Shown here: positions 22,373-32,699 of the stretch, piece by piece
Layout of the letters: the number at the start of each line of letters is the position of its first letter
Numbering within the stretch: the stretch's first letter is position 1
Source: Plazaster borealis
Taxonomy: Eukaryota > Echinodermata > Asteroidea > Forcipulatida > Labidiasteridae
Assembly: GCA_021014325.1 (NCBI GenBank)
Contig: CM037461.1
Location: 11,003,501-11,067,500 of the forward strand
Reading direction: 5' to 3'
Length of the DNA: 64,000 nt
Program-made: the position numbers and the translations under genes
Notes under the pieces: model-generated
What the model saw: only the letters and a program-made list of their open reading frames with translations
Told to the model about the DNA's origin: nothing
Database searches by the model: none

Positions 22373-23175
22373 TGTGGGGTTTTTGGGATCGTCGGCTTGT
22401 CGCTCTTTGTCGTTGTGGCTTTCGGCCTCGACCAGTGCGATTAGTTGATTGGTCTCTTCGACGTTTTGGCATTTTACTCTTACGGCAGTATTTGGCCCAA
22501 TGGCCTTTGGATCCGCATGCTTTGCAAGTGTCCTGGTAGGCTGGACATCGCTTCAGGGGACGGCTCAGGGCGCAGTTGCCACAGGATTTTTTGGGGGGTT
22601 TGAAGGCATTGACGGATGTTGCGGTCGTTGGTGTATCTCCGTCAAGTGATCGGAGGCATTTCTTTCCTGCTGTCAGTGCCTCATACTTCCGGCCATCATG
22701 AAGCTCTTCCACGGTGTATCCAACTGGTTTGTCCAGCAGGTCTCGCTGAAAGCTTTCGGACTTGGTGGATGCTATTACAAGTTCGATGATGCGCTCGCTT
22801 GCTTCAGCTGGGGTGAAGGCACATTCGTGTGACTTGAGGCGGCATCTGTTGACAAACTCATCTAGGGGCTCGTCATCTTTCTGTCGGTACCTCAGCATCT
22901 CCAAGCGGTGAGTACGGAAATTCACCCTTGATATTCAACTGTTTTTCGAAGAGATCCCTCAATTTGAATGGGTCTAGTTGGTCCTCAGGAGAGAGGTTGG
23001 ATGAGTTTATTTTCTTGAGGCCCTCTTTCCCAACAGCTATCTGGATTTTAACAGCACGTTTAGCTGAATTGGTTATATTTTGGTCAAGGAAGGTGAGTTC
23101 CATGCGTTGTTCGAAGATCTTAAATTCGTCTGCTATGTCATGGGCATCCAACTTGATCTCTGGAAATTTCGCCAT
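22356..23175 (-). pseudogene. gag: Gypsy gag with CCHC zinc knuckle
   Basis: The ATG at 23175 opens MAKFPEIKLDAHDIADEFKI. The capsid-like part shifts frame near 22900 and continues with MLRYRQKDDEPLDEFVNRCR. Near the C-terminus is the nucleocapsid knuckle CKACGSKGHWAKYC (CX2CX4HX4C), preceded by a CxxC and followed by a basic Arg/Lys/Gln tail. Gag binds and packages element RNA in the family. Apart from the one shift it is intact. It lies about 1.1 kb from the 5' LTR once the inserted MITE is discounted. Confidence 0.85.
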
Positions 23176-23296
23176 GGTTGAAGGTGGGGAGGGTAAAATT
23201 ATGAAATTTTATAATCAAAACTTCAATCAAAATTTACCATTGAAAACTTTAGAGTTGGCAAATGAATTATATGAAGGTATTATAAGTGAGTTGAAC

Positions 23297-23676
23297 TTAA
23301 AGGCAGTGTGGACACTATTGGTAATTACTCAAAATAATTATTAGCACAAAACCTTACTTGGTATCAAGTAATGGAGAGAGGTTGGTAGTATAAAACATTG
23401 TGAGAAACGGCTCCCTCTGAAGTGGAGTAGTTTTCGAGAAAGAAGTAATTTTCCACGGATTTGATTTCGAGATTAGAACTTGAGATCTCGAAATCAAGCA
23501 TCTGAAAGCACACAACTTCATGTGACAAGGGTGTTTTTTCTTTCATAGTTATCTTGCAACTCCGATGACCGATCGAGCTCAAATTTTCACAGGTTTGTTA
23601 TTTTATGCATATGTTGAGATACACCAAGTGAAAAGACTGGTCTTTGACAATTACCAATAGTGTACACTGTCTTTAA
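23297..23676 (+). mobile_element. 380-bp palindromic TTAA-flanked MITE
   Basis: The left end TTAAAGGCAGTGTGGACACT and the right end (reverse complement TTAAAGACAGTGTACACT) are inverted repeats, continuing into ATTGGTAATT on both sides. TTAA flanks both edges, which is the target duplication of piggyBac/Kolobok-type transposases. I recall near-identical sequences as very abundant in forcipulate sea-star genomes. It sits in the untranslated leader of the Gypsy element. Confidence 0.8.
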
Positions 23677-24658
23677 TGAAAATCAAGTAATGTAATAGAG
23701 TGCACTACTGACAAAATACTTGTCCTAGTTATAATAAACAAAAATCAGTATTCAATAACAATGTTTATATAGTTCAATAGTGTTCAGCATTCCTCTATGA
23801 AAGTTCGTTTTCGGGATGTTGAGGATCAGCGTGACCAATGTTCATTAATACAAATTTGAGGTGCACAGTTCCGGCTTGTCTGCGGAGTAATCCTAATGTC
23901 TGTAGTGAAGTGCGGTCCGAGCGCGGAGTAATAAGGTCAGAGGTCAATCCGGATGAGGAATAGCGTGGGGTAGTTGCGTGTGTGTGTGCTGTACGGAACT
24001 ATGTTTCCTACTGATAATGTAGTGCAAATATGGCAGAAAAAATCATTAATGTTATAATATAATCAAGGATTAAATAAATCACAAACTATGCAATGAGGTC
24101 AAATAATGTTGGATATCCGTACCGTGGAAATTATAAAGGCAGTTCCACAGATTTTCTTTGGTCCGGTGATCGAAGAATTGTTCCTGTTGGGAGGAAGGGG
24201 GGTTGGGGGTGGTTAGGTTCTGTTATAGTTGTTTAAACTTCATGAGATGGCGCCACGGTTGTCAGCAGGCAATGTCAGGCAATCTTTTTAATCTTTACCC
24301 GCAGGGGTGGACTTGTCCTGGGCTTTCCGCTGGACAGATCTGCTCTATAAAGTTCAAGGTTGGGGAGTAGGGTGATGTCCACAGTTGGTTGCGGGATATT
24401 CCAAAGCGATAGGAGTAGAGTAGCTGTTGTTGGTCCTCGGCTGGAGTTTGGGCTCGATGGGTTGTCACTGACGCTGTTCGATGGTCGACCTCAGGTCACG
24501 GTGTCACTCTCCCTTTGGTAAGTATAGGCAGAGATGGCTCACCGGCTCACGGTGATGTTTAGTGCAATCACCGCAGCAAAATGTGGTCAGAGTGGCTGTC
24601 TGACGTGAAGTCAGATGGTTTCATGGTTTTCAGGTTCTATTCACCACCGCTGCCACCA
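23677..24658 (-). other. Leader of the Gypsy element
   Basis: This is the untranslated region between the 5' LTR and gag. On the minus strand it starts right after the LTR with TGGTGGCAGCGGTGG (24644-24658), a primer-binding-site-like sequence starting with TGG as expected for pairing with a tRNA 3' end. I do not assign the tRNA. No ORF of note. Confidence 0.6.
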
Positions 24659-24770
24659 TGAAATATTCTGTTTCTCCATGTTTAATGCAACATCAGAATC
24701 GTCGTTTCATGACCGCTTACGTGTACAATACTACGCGGTGGAAAGTTGTCCCTATGTACATATCACAACA
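24659..24770 (-). repeat. Gypsy 5' LTR
   Basis: On the minus strand it starts TGTTGTGATATGTACATAGG and ends GAATATTTCA. It matches the 3' LTR at 10006-10118 except for scattered substitutions. It is flanked outside by CTATA, the same five bases as at 10001-10005. Confidence 0.85.
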
Positions 24771-24775
24771 CTATA

Positions 24776-25640
24776 CATTGTACAGCATGTACTATATATA
24801 CAGACCGATTTCCTTACTTTGGCAGTCATTGGTGTTAATTATATTTCATTTTTTCAATTTTAATAATATTTCTGAATATAAAATTACATGTTTAGTTAGT
24901 GCATTTTATTTATCTATATGATCCTCTGATAGTTAAGACAATACAAAAAGAAACCTGTACACCCAGTTCATAAATTTGGTAAATTGTGTAAAATACTCTG
25001 TAGGTATTGTACAACTTCTAAGCCCAATCTACTGATTTGCATATGTGATATTTACGTTGTCATGACGTCGTCATATTAATTTGTAATAGACATGCAGCAT
25101 TCCGCACGCTGGTTAATGCGGGAAGTTAAGCGGAAACGTAGGTCTGAGCGGAAACATAGGTCTTTAATTTGTTCGTCAAAACTGAAACGAAACAGATAAG
25201 TGGTGCCACAAACTTTGGAAGTGTCTTGAATTTAAAAAACAAATTTTGGTTTTAGAGGAAGTTCTTAGCGGAGGACAAAACGGCCTAAGTGAGGATAGAA
25301 AATCCTATCAAGTGTAAATGTTTCTCTAGAAGATTCTATCTACAGCTTGGAATGCCACTCTACAGTTTAGGGGGGGGGGTAGAGTCGAATTTCTCCCACA
25401 CCGGCGCACTGCTGCTTGACACAATAAGCTCAATTAAATGCAACTAATGATTAGTACCATTCAGATTGATTATTAAATACCAATGTGATAGCAACGCCAC
25501 TCCTCAAGTGCCTATTTTATTTATGACAACCGATATAAAAAAACAAAATTGAGAACAAACATTGTTTGCGATGTCAAACATAAGGCCTACCAATAGTTGT
25601 TAGCCAATAAATGTCTTCCAAAGCCAAACAAGCTGCTTGA
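24776..25640. other. Right interior of the ACAACGTT element, no gene
   Basis: This sequence would adjoin 10005 before the Gypsy insertion. It is AT-rich and has no credible exon. A poly-G run lies near 25371. Confidence 0.45.
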
Positions 25641-25859
25641 ACTATTCAACACAATGGTCTAAACATTGCCAATACAAGCTCAAATACAACGCCATACGAG
25701 GTCATGGTCAAAACATAAATACTATTATTTGTACGTTGTAATTAAACTAAAATACATTATGTCACAAAGTGATGGTAAAAACAAAGATACTACGATGTGA
25801 AAAAACTACAAGGCCACAGCCTGATGCTTACAATATAAGTTTGAAGGTTGAGACAACTT

Positions 25860-26310
25860 AGCTGTCACAACTTGAATAGTAGGCTACTTTTTTCTTTGCA
25901 ATACCAAAATACAACGTCAAGACAACGTGACCGCCGCGATTTATATATGACGTTTTGATAAAACCCAAATACAACGTGCAGACAACGTGCTCGTCACAAC
26001 ATAATTGCTACGTTTTAATGTTCCAAAAATACATTGTGCAGACAATGTGCTCGTCACAACCTAATTACTACGTTTTAATGTTACCAACATACAACGTCAA
26101 GACAACGTGACCGTCGCAATTTAAATTAATGTTTTGATAAAACCAAAATACAACGTGCAGACAACGTTCTCGTCACAACACATTTACTACATTTTATTAA
26201 GACCAAAATATAACTTATCGACAACATTGTTGCCTTAACTTAAATACTACGTTGTAATAATACCAAATTACAATGTTACGTTTAAAACCTTTCGGTAACA
26301 TTGCATAAAT
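25860..26310 (+). repeat. About 60-bp tandem array, CAGACAACGTG type
   Basis: Six or more units of about 60 bp each contain GACAACGTG(A/C)(C/T)CGTC, a TACTACGTTTTA-like word and CCAAAATACAACGT. Units differ by 15-25% by eye. The array extends as weaker copies toward 25640 and belongs to the right arm of the ACAACGTT element. Confidence 0.65.
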
Positions 26311-26461
26311 TACCAACATGCAACCAACGTACAACATTGGTTGAAGATCATGTTAAGGTCTGACATTCTTGCAATGTAGTCAAAATGTTGTCATCCCATC
26401 AACCAAATTGCAACCTTACCACACATTGTGCAACGTTGTAACCACGTATTGTGTTAGCTGG

Positions 26462-26960
26462 GTTGTTTCCAATTGCAGGCTCGTAGTCTTTGTTACCGTT
26501 ACTTTGCGTACTACAATAAAGGCTAAAGGGCTTTTGAGAACAATGCGATACATTGACAATAAACGCCTTCTATTGGTGAAATACCACAATGCATTACGCG
26601 ATAGATACAACTAGAGCCTTGACCAAAGACTTTACGTGTCTGCGCATGCTTGGGAAAAAGGGTTTTTCCCCCGAATTGCAATATCACCGTCGCTGGTGTG
26701 CTTTCTAAAACCGTGCAACAGCAGTGTCGTCATTGGTACGCACGCAAAAGCCGCCGACAGCATGGTCTGCGAAGCACAGCTCCTCGGAAATTTTAGCTTG
26801 TTCACGAACCACTACACAATGCGTAGGCTTTATTTTACAAAAATTACACCAATTAGGATACCTTGGATCGACAGAAAGATTATTTTACTGTATAATGTAT
26901 TATTTGTTTCTTCTTTATTTTGTTTTGTTTTGTTGTTTTGGGGAATTTTTGGCGGGGTGT
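26462..26960 (+). repeat. Dispersed repeat A, right half of the split copy
   Basis: It resumes repeat A exactly where the left half (8394) stops: TTTCCAATTGCAGGCTCGTAG corresponds to TTTCCAATTTACAGGCTTGTAG of the copy at 37978. It continues colinearly through TGCGCATGCTTGGG, the GTACGCACGC region and the T-rich tail with TTGTTTTGGGG. Confidence 0.7.
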
Positions 26961-27870
26961 TTGCACAAAGTCAAAAATGCTGTGATGAAGACGTCTGGAC
27001 CAAATGTTCCATCATGCACTAGTACACATCGTCATATTTATAGACAATGTGACCTGTGACATCACATGTTTACAAAAGAGCCACAGAGCCTGGACTTCCG
27101 GCAGGCACATTTGTCCACAGCTCAATGGAAGAATACAACAAATCTTATGTTTTATGCATTGCACTGTCTGATTTTTCTAACCTTTTGATATGAAGAAAGA
27201 AAGGGGGGACATCTCAAAAGCTGTACAGTTGCTTTTGTAAATTTTGAATTTATGTGAAAGTTATGACACGAAATGTAAAGTTTCCCATAGAGCCTGTGTA
27301 GTACTGTATCTTGCCTGTCAGGAAATGCATTATAATGTACGAGGTCACCACTCTGTAAACAAATTTAACATGGTCTATACGCTACTTGACTTGTACAATT
27401 TCCAAGACTTGCTGGAACTGTCCTTACAGGCTTTATTCAGCCATTAAAGGTCTCTGGTACAAACTCTGGAATATTTTTCACTGATTTTGACTTGAGAAAG
27501 AACAGCCTCAATCAAATAAACAAATGCAACAATTATCACGTACCGTACCGCACTTTCCTAAGGATGATGTTGTGTTTGTTTACATTTAATACTCACACTA
27601 GGTCTATTCTGTACAGTCCTTTTCATCATTTTCGCAATTTTGAACAGGGTATTATATACAGATTCGTTTTAAAATCAAAGCGGAAAATACATACTTTATT
27701 GGGGCACTAGCTAGTACTACTACTTGTACGACCGATAAATGTCAAAAGGATTACAGCGCCCCACTCTAGTCAGGGTCTAGTCTACTAGTAGTAGTAATAC
27801 ATAGTCTAGCAAGAAGCATCATGCAGTAAACGAGTTTACATGTCATCCGCAAGCGAGCAAAGGCTCAATG

Positions 27871-28847
27871 CAGGGTTCTGCCCAGGATTTTTTTAGTGGC
27901 GGAAAAAAACAGCAGCCAGGAGATGGGGCGGGGGAGGGGGCAGGGTAGGGGGAGTAAAAAACAGGGTCAAAGGTCACTCATAAATATAAAGATGAGGTCA
28001 CAGCTGCTACAGTACCTACATGTAGCGTAATTTGATGCAAATTATCTAATTTAAGGAAATATAAAAAATATAAATAAAGAATATATAAAAAATGCTAGAC
28101 AGGGACTGCTTTATGATACCAAGTTCGATGATGCCATGGTGATACGCCTAACCACCAGGTCGGTTAATTTTCGAACAACTTCAGCAAGAAGAATTATTGT
28201 CAACTTGTTTTTTAAATAATACTCCATTCCCACCCATTATTTGGCCTATGCCTTAAAATCAAAAGTTTTGTTAGATCTTGGCCTCAGTCGATGATTTCTT
28301 GTGTGTTGTCGTTTTTTATTTCAAGCTTTTTTCATGCTTGCACACGTTGCAAATAAAATTTCCCTCAGCGACTGTTTGCTGCCACTTCCCACAAGTAAAG
28401 CATTGTAAAAAACTCCGGAGCCAAACTCTATAGAATCAATTGGCTGTACAGTGTACATTGCATCTGTGTCTGGACTGTATATTGGCATACTGTATGTACA
28501 TGTTCAGTATCACGGAGCCAGACTTCATCTATTTGATGCATGGGTTTTATCTAACTCGCCAAGTTGTGGGCATTATCGGTGTGTGGTGGCAAACTTATGA
28601 CAGTGGGGCTATACATTTGACAGAAAACGAGCTGGATATCTTTAATTTACAGGTAGATTTTCATTTTAAAAAACTACATATTCAGTTAAATAATTAGTAA
28701 TTTTGGAAGAATTTAATTAGGCAATAATTTAATTTGCAAAATTGGAAAATTTGTGGTGGTCGAAAAAATAGAAAATTCCGTCAGTGGTCGGGGAATCAGG
28801 AGTGCTGGACGGGTTTTCCGGCACCGACCACGATGGGCAGAACCCTG
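27871..28847. mobile_element. Non-autonomous TIR element, CAGGGTTCTGCCCA ends
   Basis: The first 14 bases (CAGGGTTCTGCCCA) and the last 14 (TGGGCAGAACCCTG) are perfect inverted repeats. The 6-bp word TCAATG directly flanks both sides (27865-27870 and 28848-28853). Length is 977 bp with no transposase-like frame. The CAGGG start suggests hAT-like ends, but hAT elements make 8-bp duplications, so the superfamily stays open. Confidence 0.75.
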
Positions 28848-28881
28848 TCAATGCCCAGCCAAAGTTACCAAGTTACAGTCA

Positions 28882-29929
28882 TTTGACCAGTTCGGGATCA
28901 CTTTTTGAATTCATGTTGTTTTTGGTTGCAATCTCTTTGACATCTTAAACAAAAAAATTGATCAGTTTACCTAAACATGTCATAAAACTAACCAAGTATC
29001 CACTGATAAAAAAGATTAGTACTTTTGAAGAGGCTTTAGTAAAGTATCGTCACCTGTTTGACCAGTTCAGGATCAGTTGATTCTATTCTGAATCAGTAAC
29101 ATGCCCTCTACTGCAAACCAATACTCCCCATTCATAAAACTGTCTCTCAAGGACACAAACTTCACAAGTGTGTTGGCATGGACATGGACTTCCTTTCTCC
29201 AGTGAATTTTATGGAAGTGTATTCAACAGCAGGGCAAAAAACCAGCGACAAAAACACAAAACAACAGCAAAGGCAAATGAAAAGGTGAAGCGCCCCTAAA
29301 AGCAACATTGCTCCAAATATCTATTCTTACAGTCGCATTTTCCTCCTCCAAGTTTCATTATCTAACAAAAACCCCAATATTACTACAAGATTTTGTTGAA
29401 GAAATGTATCTGAAAAGCAATAAATATACTTTTGACTGCAGCAGTATGATTTTACCGAACTGAGTGCTGCACCATTTGATGCAATGGGAGATGCCGAGTA
29501 ATGAGTGATCCCGAACTGGTCAAGGCCAAGGGTACGATGCCCCCCAGAAGACGATTTTGGTAATTTGTCTCGTAAAAAAAACAAGACGACTGCTCAGTAT
29601 TTACCTGAAATATTTTTTACACATTCTAAGCATTTTACATAAATTTTATTCGCCCTGGCGTTCAAATTTTAAAGGTGAGAAGTTTTAATAGCGTTTTTCA
29701 ACCAATATTTTTGTTACAAATAATGATCAAATTTGCAGACAAACTTCAGGGGAATTGCCATAATTTATTTGTCAATGATGTTTGGCACCTTATCTTGGGT
29801 TTAATGGTTTGTTGGATGTTATTCTTTACATGTATCAACAGAAATTGGTAATGTGAGAAGTAATTTAATTTTGTGGTTATTGCAAAGTTGAAGTGATCCC
29901 GAACTGTCAATGATCCCGAACTGGTCAAA
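28882..29929. repeat. Inverted-repeat pair, TTTGACCAGTTCGGGATCA
   Basis: The 19-bp word TTTGACCAGTTCGGGATCA at 28882-28900 recurs perfectly inverted at 29911-29929. Further partial copies lie inside: direct near 29053 (one change) and inverted near 29505 and 29893. It may be an element of about 1.05 kb with repeated termini, or several short insertions. No coding frame, and no target duplication identified. Confidence 0.55.
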
Positions 29930-29944
29930 CTAAGTAAGTAGGCC

Positions 29945-31745
29945 TGCAAGTGCAAGCCAGCAGTTAGACCAACACACCAGCATGACTAGTCGATGCTCCC
30001 ATCAGCTAACTTTCTGCTCAGTGCCACCAATTTAATCCCCTAACTTTAGGTCAAATTACACTGACTTAAATTCTTACCTATCAAGAAGGTTGTTTTTAAA
30101 ACAAAACTTACCAATTCTGTCACCTGTTAAATTCTTTTTAACGCGGCGGCAACCTCCCCTTACAAAATATCACCAGCACTCCGAAGCCACTGGTCTCCTG
30201 AACAGCATTATTGTAGACAAGTACAAAGTACGTATGATTGATGGGACCAGCTAAAAGATTGTTGTTATACCAACAGAGGGCGCTATTTCAACTTTTGGTA
30301 ATGTACTTTACATTACAGATCTACGTTTGTAACAAGCGTGCACTATGGGCTTCACCGGCCTCACAATGACAAAAAAAACACGTACTTATTCATCCCATTG
30401 TGTTGCTCTCGTAGTAAGCGCAGCCAAGATTTTTGTTTTACCAACAGAGGGCGCTATTTCAACTTTTGTTAACCCTGGACCAGCTTTATACTTTTTTTAA
30501 TAACTACAAAATGTGTGGGTCAATTCTGCTGATTTTTTTTTTAAAACTACCCTTAAAAGCCCCCTGTTCATATACTGTAGTGATTTTTGGGTAAGTGAAC
30601 TCAAAGGTTGACAAATAGTGTGGGAAAGCACAAAACAGGGAGATTTTGAAGACTTTAACAATCTGCTTAGTTTAGCACCTCTTAAATGTAAACTAAGGCC
30701 TAAAAGAAAAAAAATGTTATGATGGAGTAACAGGCCAGAAAAAATAGGGTAGGTAGGTCAGGGTTTTGTTTTTGTTTTTTTCCATGTCAGTTGAACGAAA
30801 CTTGTGAACTTCAGTTGACTGTTTACCTGTTTCTACCGCTCAAATCACCGTCTGTTCGATGAAACAGAAACATTGTGGGGTTTTGTAAGCCTGCTGTCTG
30901 AAATACCTTGTATTGTCATTATCTACGTTTGTAAGAAGCGCGCACTAAAGGCTTCACTCCACAATGACAAAAACTACAAGTACTTCAGGTACTTATACAT
31001 AGTCCCACAGTGTCGCTCTTGTAATTAGCCCAGCCAAGATTTTTGTTATACCAACAGAGGGCGCTATTTCAAATTTTGTTAATGTACTTAAAGGCCATTT
31101 TGTGGAGTCAATTTGTCTCCACAAAATGGCCGACCATGTTAGTTCACGATTTAAAAGGAGAACCATGCATGTTCGAGGCATATTTGCGTGGATCATTGTA
31201 TTCTACTTTTAAAACATCTTTCTAACCATATGCATTTTATAACAAACAGTTACCAACGCTTTTTATAGACCAACTCACCCGATCCAAGGCGACGTGTCCC
31301 TTTAATACAGACACATCCAGTCGGCCAGCGTCTGTATACGATCAGACAAAAACACTGTGGGGTTTTGTAAGCTTGCTGTCCGAAATACCTTGTATTGTCA
31401 TTATCTATACATTAGTAACAAGCCAATATGGGCTTCACCCCACAATGACAAACAAAACACGTACTTATTCATCCCACAGTGTCGCAAGCGCAGCCAAGAT
31501 TTTTGTTATACCAACATAGGGTGCTATTTCAACTTTTGTTAGTGTACTTCAAACAGACACATCCAGTCTATACGTCTGTACGATCAGACAGAAACATTGT
31601 GGGGTTTTGTAAGCTTGCTGTCTGAAATACCTCTTATTTTCATTATCCACGTTTGTAAGAAGCACGAGCTGTGGGCTTTACCCCACAATGACAAAAAAAC
31701 ACACAAGTACTTCGGGTACTAATACATACTCCCTCAGTGTCGCTC
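29945..31745. repeat. Four diverged copies of a roughly 220-bp repeat
   Basis: The order of words ACGTTTGTAA(G/C)AAGC, GGCTTCA(C/T)(C)CCACAATGACA, TACTT(A/C), CA(C/G)TGTCGC, AGCCAAGATTTTTGTT, CCAACAGAGGGCGCTATTTCAA recurs starting near 30325, 30920, 31405 and 31650 (the last lacks the end). Between copies lie GGGGTTTTGTAAGC(C/T)TGCTGTC and ACAGACACATCCAGTC. One copy is split by the MITE at 31088-31305. No exon was recognised in this span. Confidence 0.6.
31088..31305 (+). mobile_element. TTAA-flanked MITE, second copy
   Basis: It starts TTAAAGGCCATTTTGTGGAG and ends GACGTGTCCCTTTAA. It matches 18773-19005 over most of its length with about 10% difference. It interrupts the repeat block exactly after TGTTAATGTAC, which in other copies continues TTCAAACAGACAC or similar. 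Confidence 0.75.
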
Positions 31746-31754
31746 TCGTAAGCA

Positions 31755-32675
31755 CACTGTCGACCAAACTGTCCCCACAATGTTTACACAAAAATTCAGA
31801 CAGAATGTCCCCACACTGTGTCAGACAGAATGTCCCCACAGTGTTATAGACAGAAGTCCCCACACTGTCAGACAGAATGTCCACAGACTGTGTCAGACAA
31901 AACTGTCCCCCTCCCCACAATGTTGACACAATAAATCAGGCAGAATGTCCACACAGTGTTACAGACAGAATGTCCCACACTGTGTCAGACCAAACTGTTG
32001 TCACAATGTTGACACAATAATTCAGACAGAATGTCCCCAGTGTTACAGAAAGAAGTCCCCACACTGTGTCAGACAGAATGTCCACAGACTGTATCAGACA
32101 AAACTGTCCCCCTCCCCACAATGTTGACACAATAAATCAGGCAGAATGTCCCCAGTGTTACAGACAGAATGCCCCCCACTGTGTCAGACAGAATGTCCCC
32201 ACAGTGTTACAGACAGACAGAATGTCCCACACTGTGTCAGACCAAACTGTCCCCACAATGTTGACACAATAATTCAGACAGAATGTCCCCACAGTGTTAC
32301 AGACAGAAGTCCCCACACTGTGTCAGACAGAATGTCCCCCACTGTGTCAGACAGAATGCCCCCACAGTGTTACAGACAGAATGTCCCACAATGTGTCAGA
32401 CCAAACTGTCCCCACAATGTTGACACAATAATTCAGACATAATGGCCCCACAGTGTTACAAACAGAATGTCCTCCCACTGTGTCAGACAGAATGTCCCCA
32501 CAGTGTTACAGACAGAAGTCCCACACTGTCAGACCAAACTGTCCCCACAATGTTGACACAATAATTCAGACAGAATGTCCCCACAGTGTTACAGACAGAA
32601 TAATCACACACTGTGTCAGACAGAATGTCCCCACATTGCGACAGACAGAGTGTCCCCACAGTGATTAAAACAATA
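31755..32675. repeat. Satellite array, ACAGAATGTCCCCAC type
   Basis: Nearly one kilobase is built from submodules of roughly 25 bp: CAGACAGAATGTCCCCACAG, TGTTACAGACAGAAG, CACTGTGTCAGAC and CCAAACTGTCCCCACAATG. The landmark TGTTGACACAATAA occurs at 31921, 32008, 32122, 32259, 32419 and 32550, so the higher-order spacing is uneven (87 to 160 bp). Open frames through it are a by-product of the repeat. Confidence 0.8.
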
Positions 32676-32699
32676 TCCCAGTTATGCTTGTTATCCCCA

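Larger units (their letters stand above)
10006..24770 (-). mobile_element. Ty3/Gypsy LTR retrotransposon, split by a DNA transposon
   Basis: The element is defined at both ends. It has matching LTRs of about 112 bp (10006-10118 and 24659-24770), a 5-bp duplication CTATA on each side (10001-10005 and 24771-24775), a purine tract just before the 3' LTR and a primer-binding-like TGG motif just after the 5' LTR. The gene order on the minus strand is gag (CCHC knuckle), protease (DTG), reverse transcriptase, RNase H, integrase, which is the Gypsy order. Without the 12479-20846 insertion it would be about 6.4 kb. Several frameshifts and a triplicated integrase segment mean this copy is dead. A TTAA-flanked MITE sits in its leader (23297-23676). 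Confidence 0.9.
8395..26461. mobile_element. ACAACGTT-rich element with CCCAGCTAACA ends (split)
   Basis: The outermost bases at 8395-8405 (CCCAGCTAACA) and 26451-26461 (TGTTAGCTGGG) are perfect inverted repeats of 11 bp, and both are followed inward by ACAACGTTG. Both flanks of the inner Gypsy insertion are rich in ACAACGT words (8400-8600 and 9590-9870 on the left, 25640-26460 on the right). This fits one element of about 3.3 kb interrupted by 10006-24770. Outside the ends, repeat A continues on both sides. I find no ORF of its own, so it is probably non-autonomous. A 2-bp TT duplication is all I can see at the borders. The superfamily is unknown to me. Confidence 0.6.
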
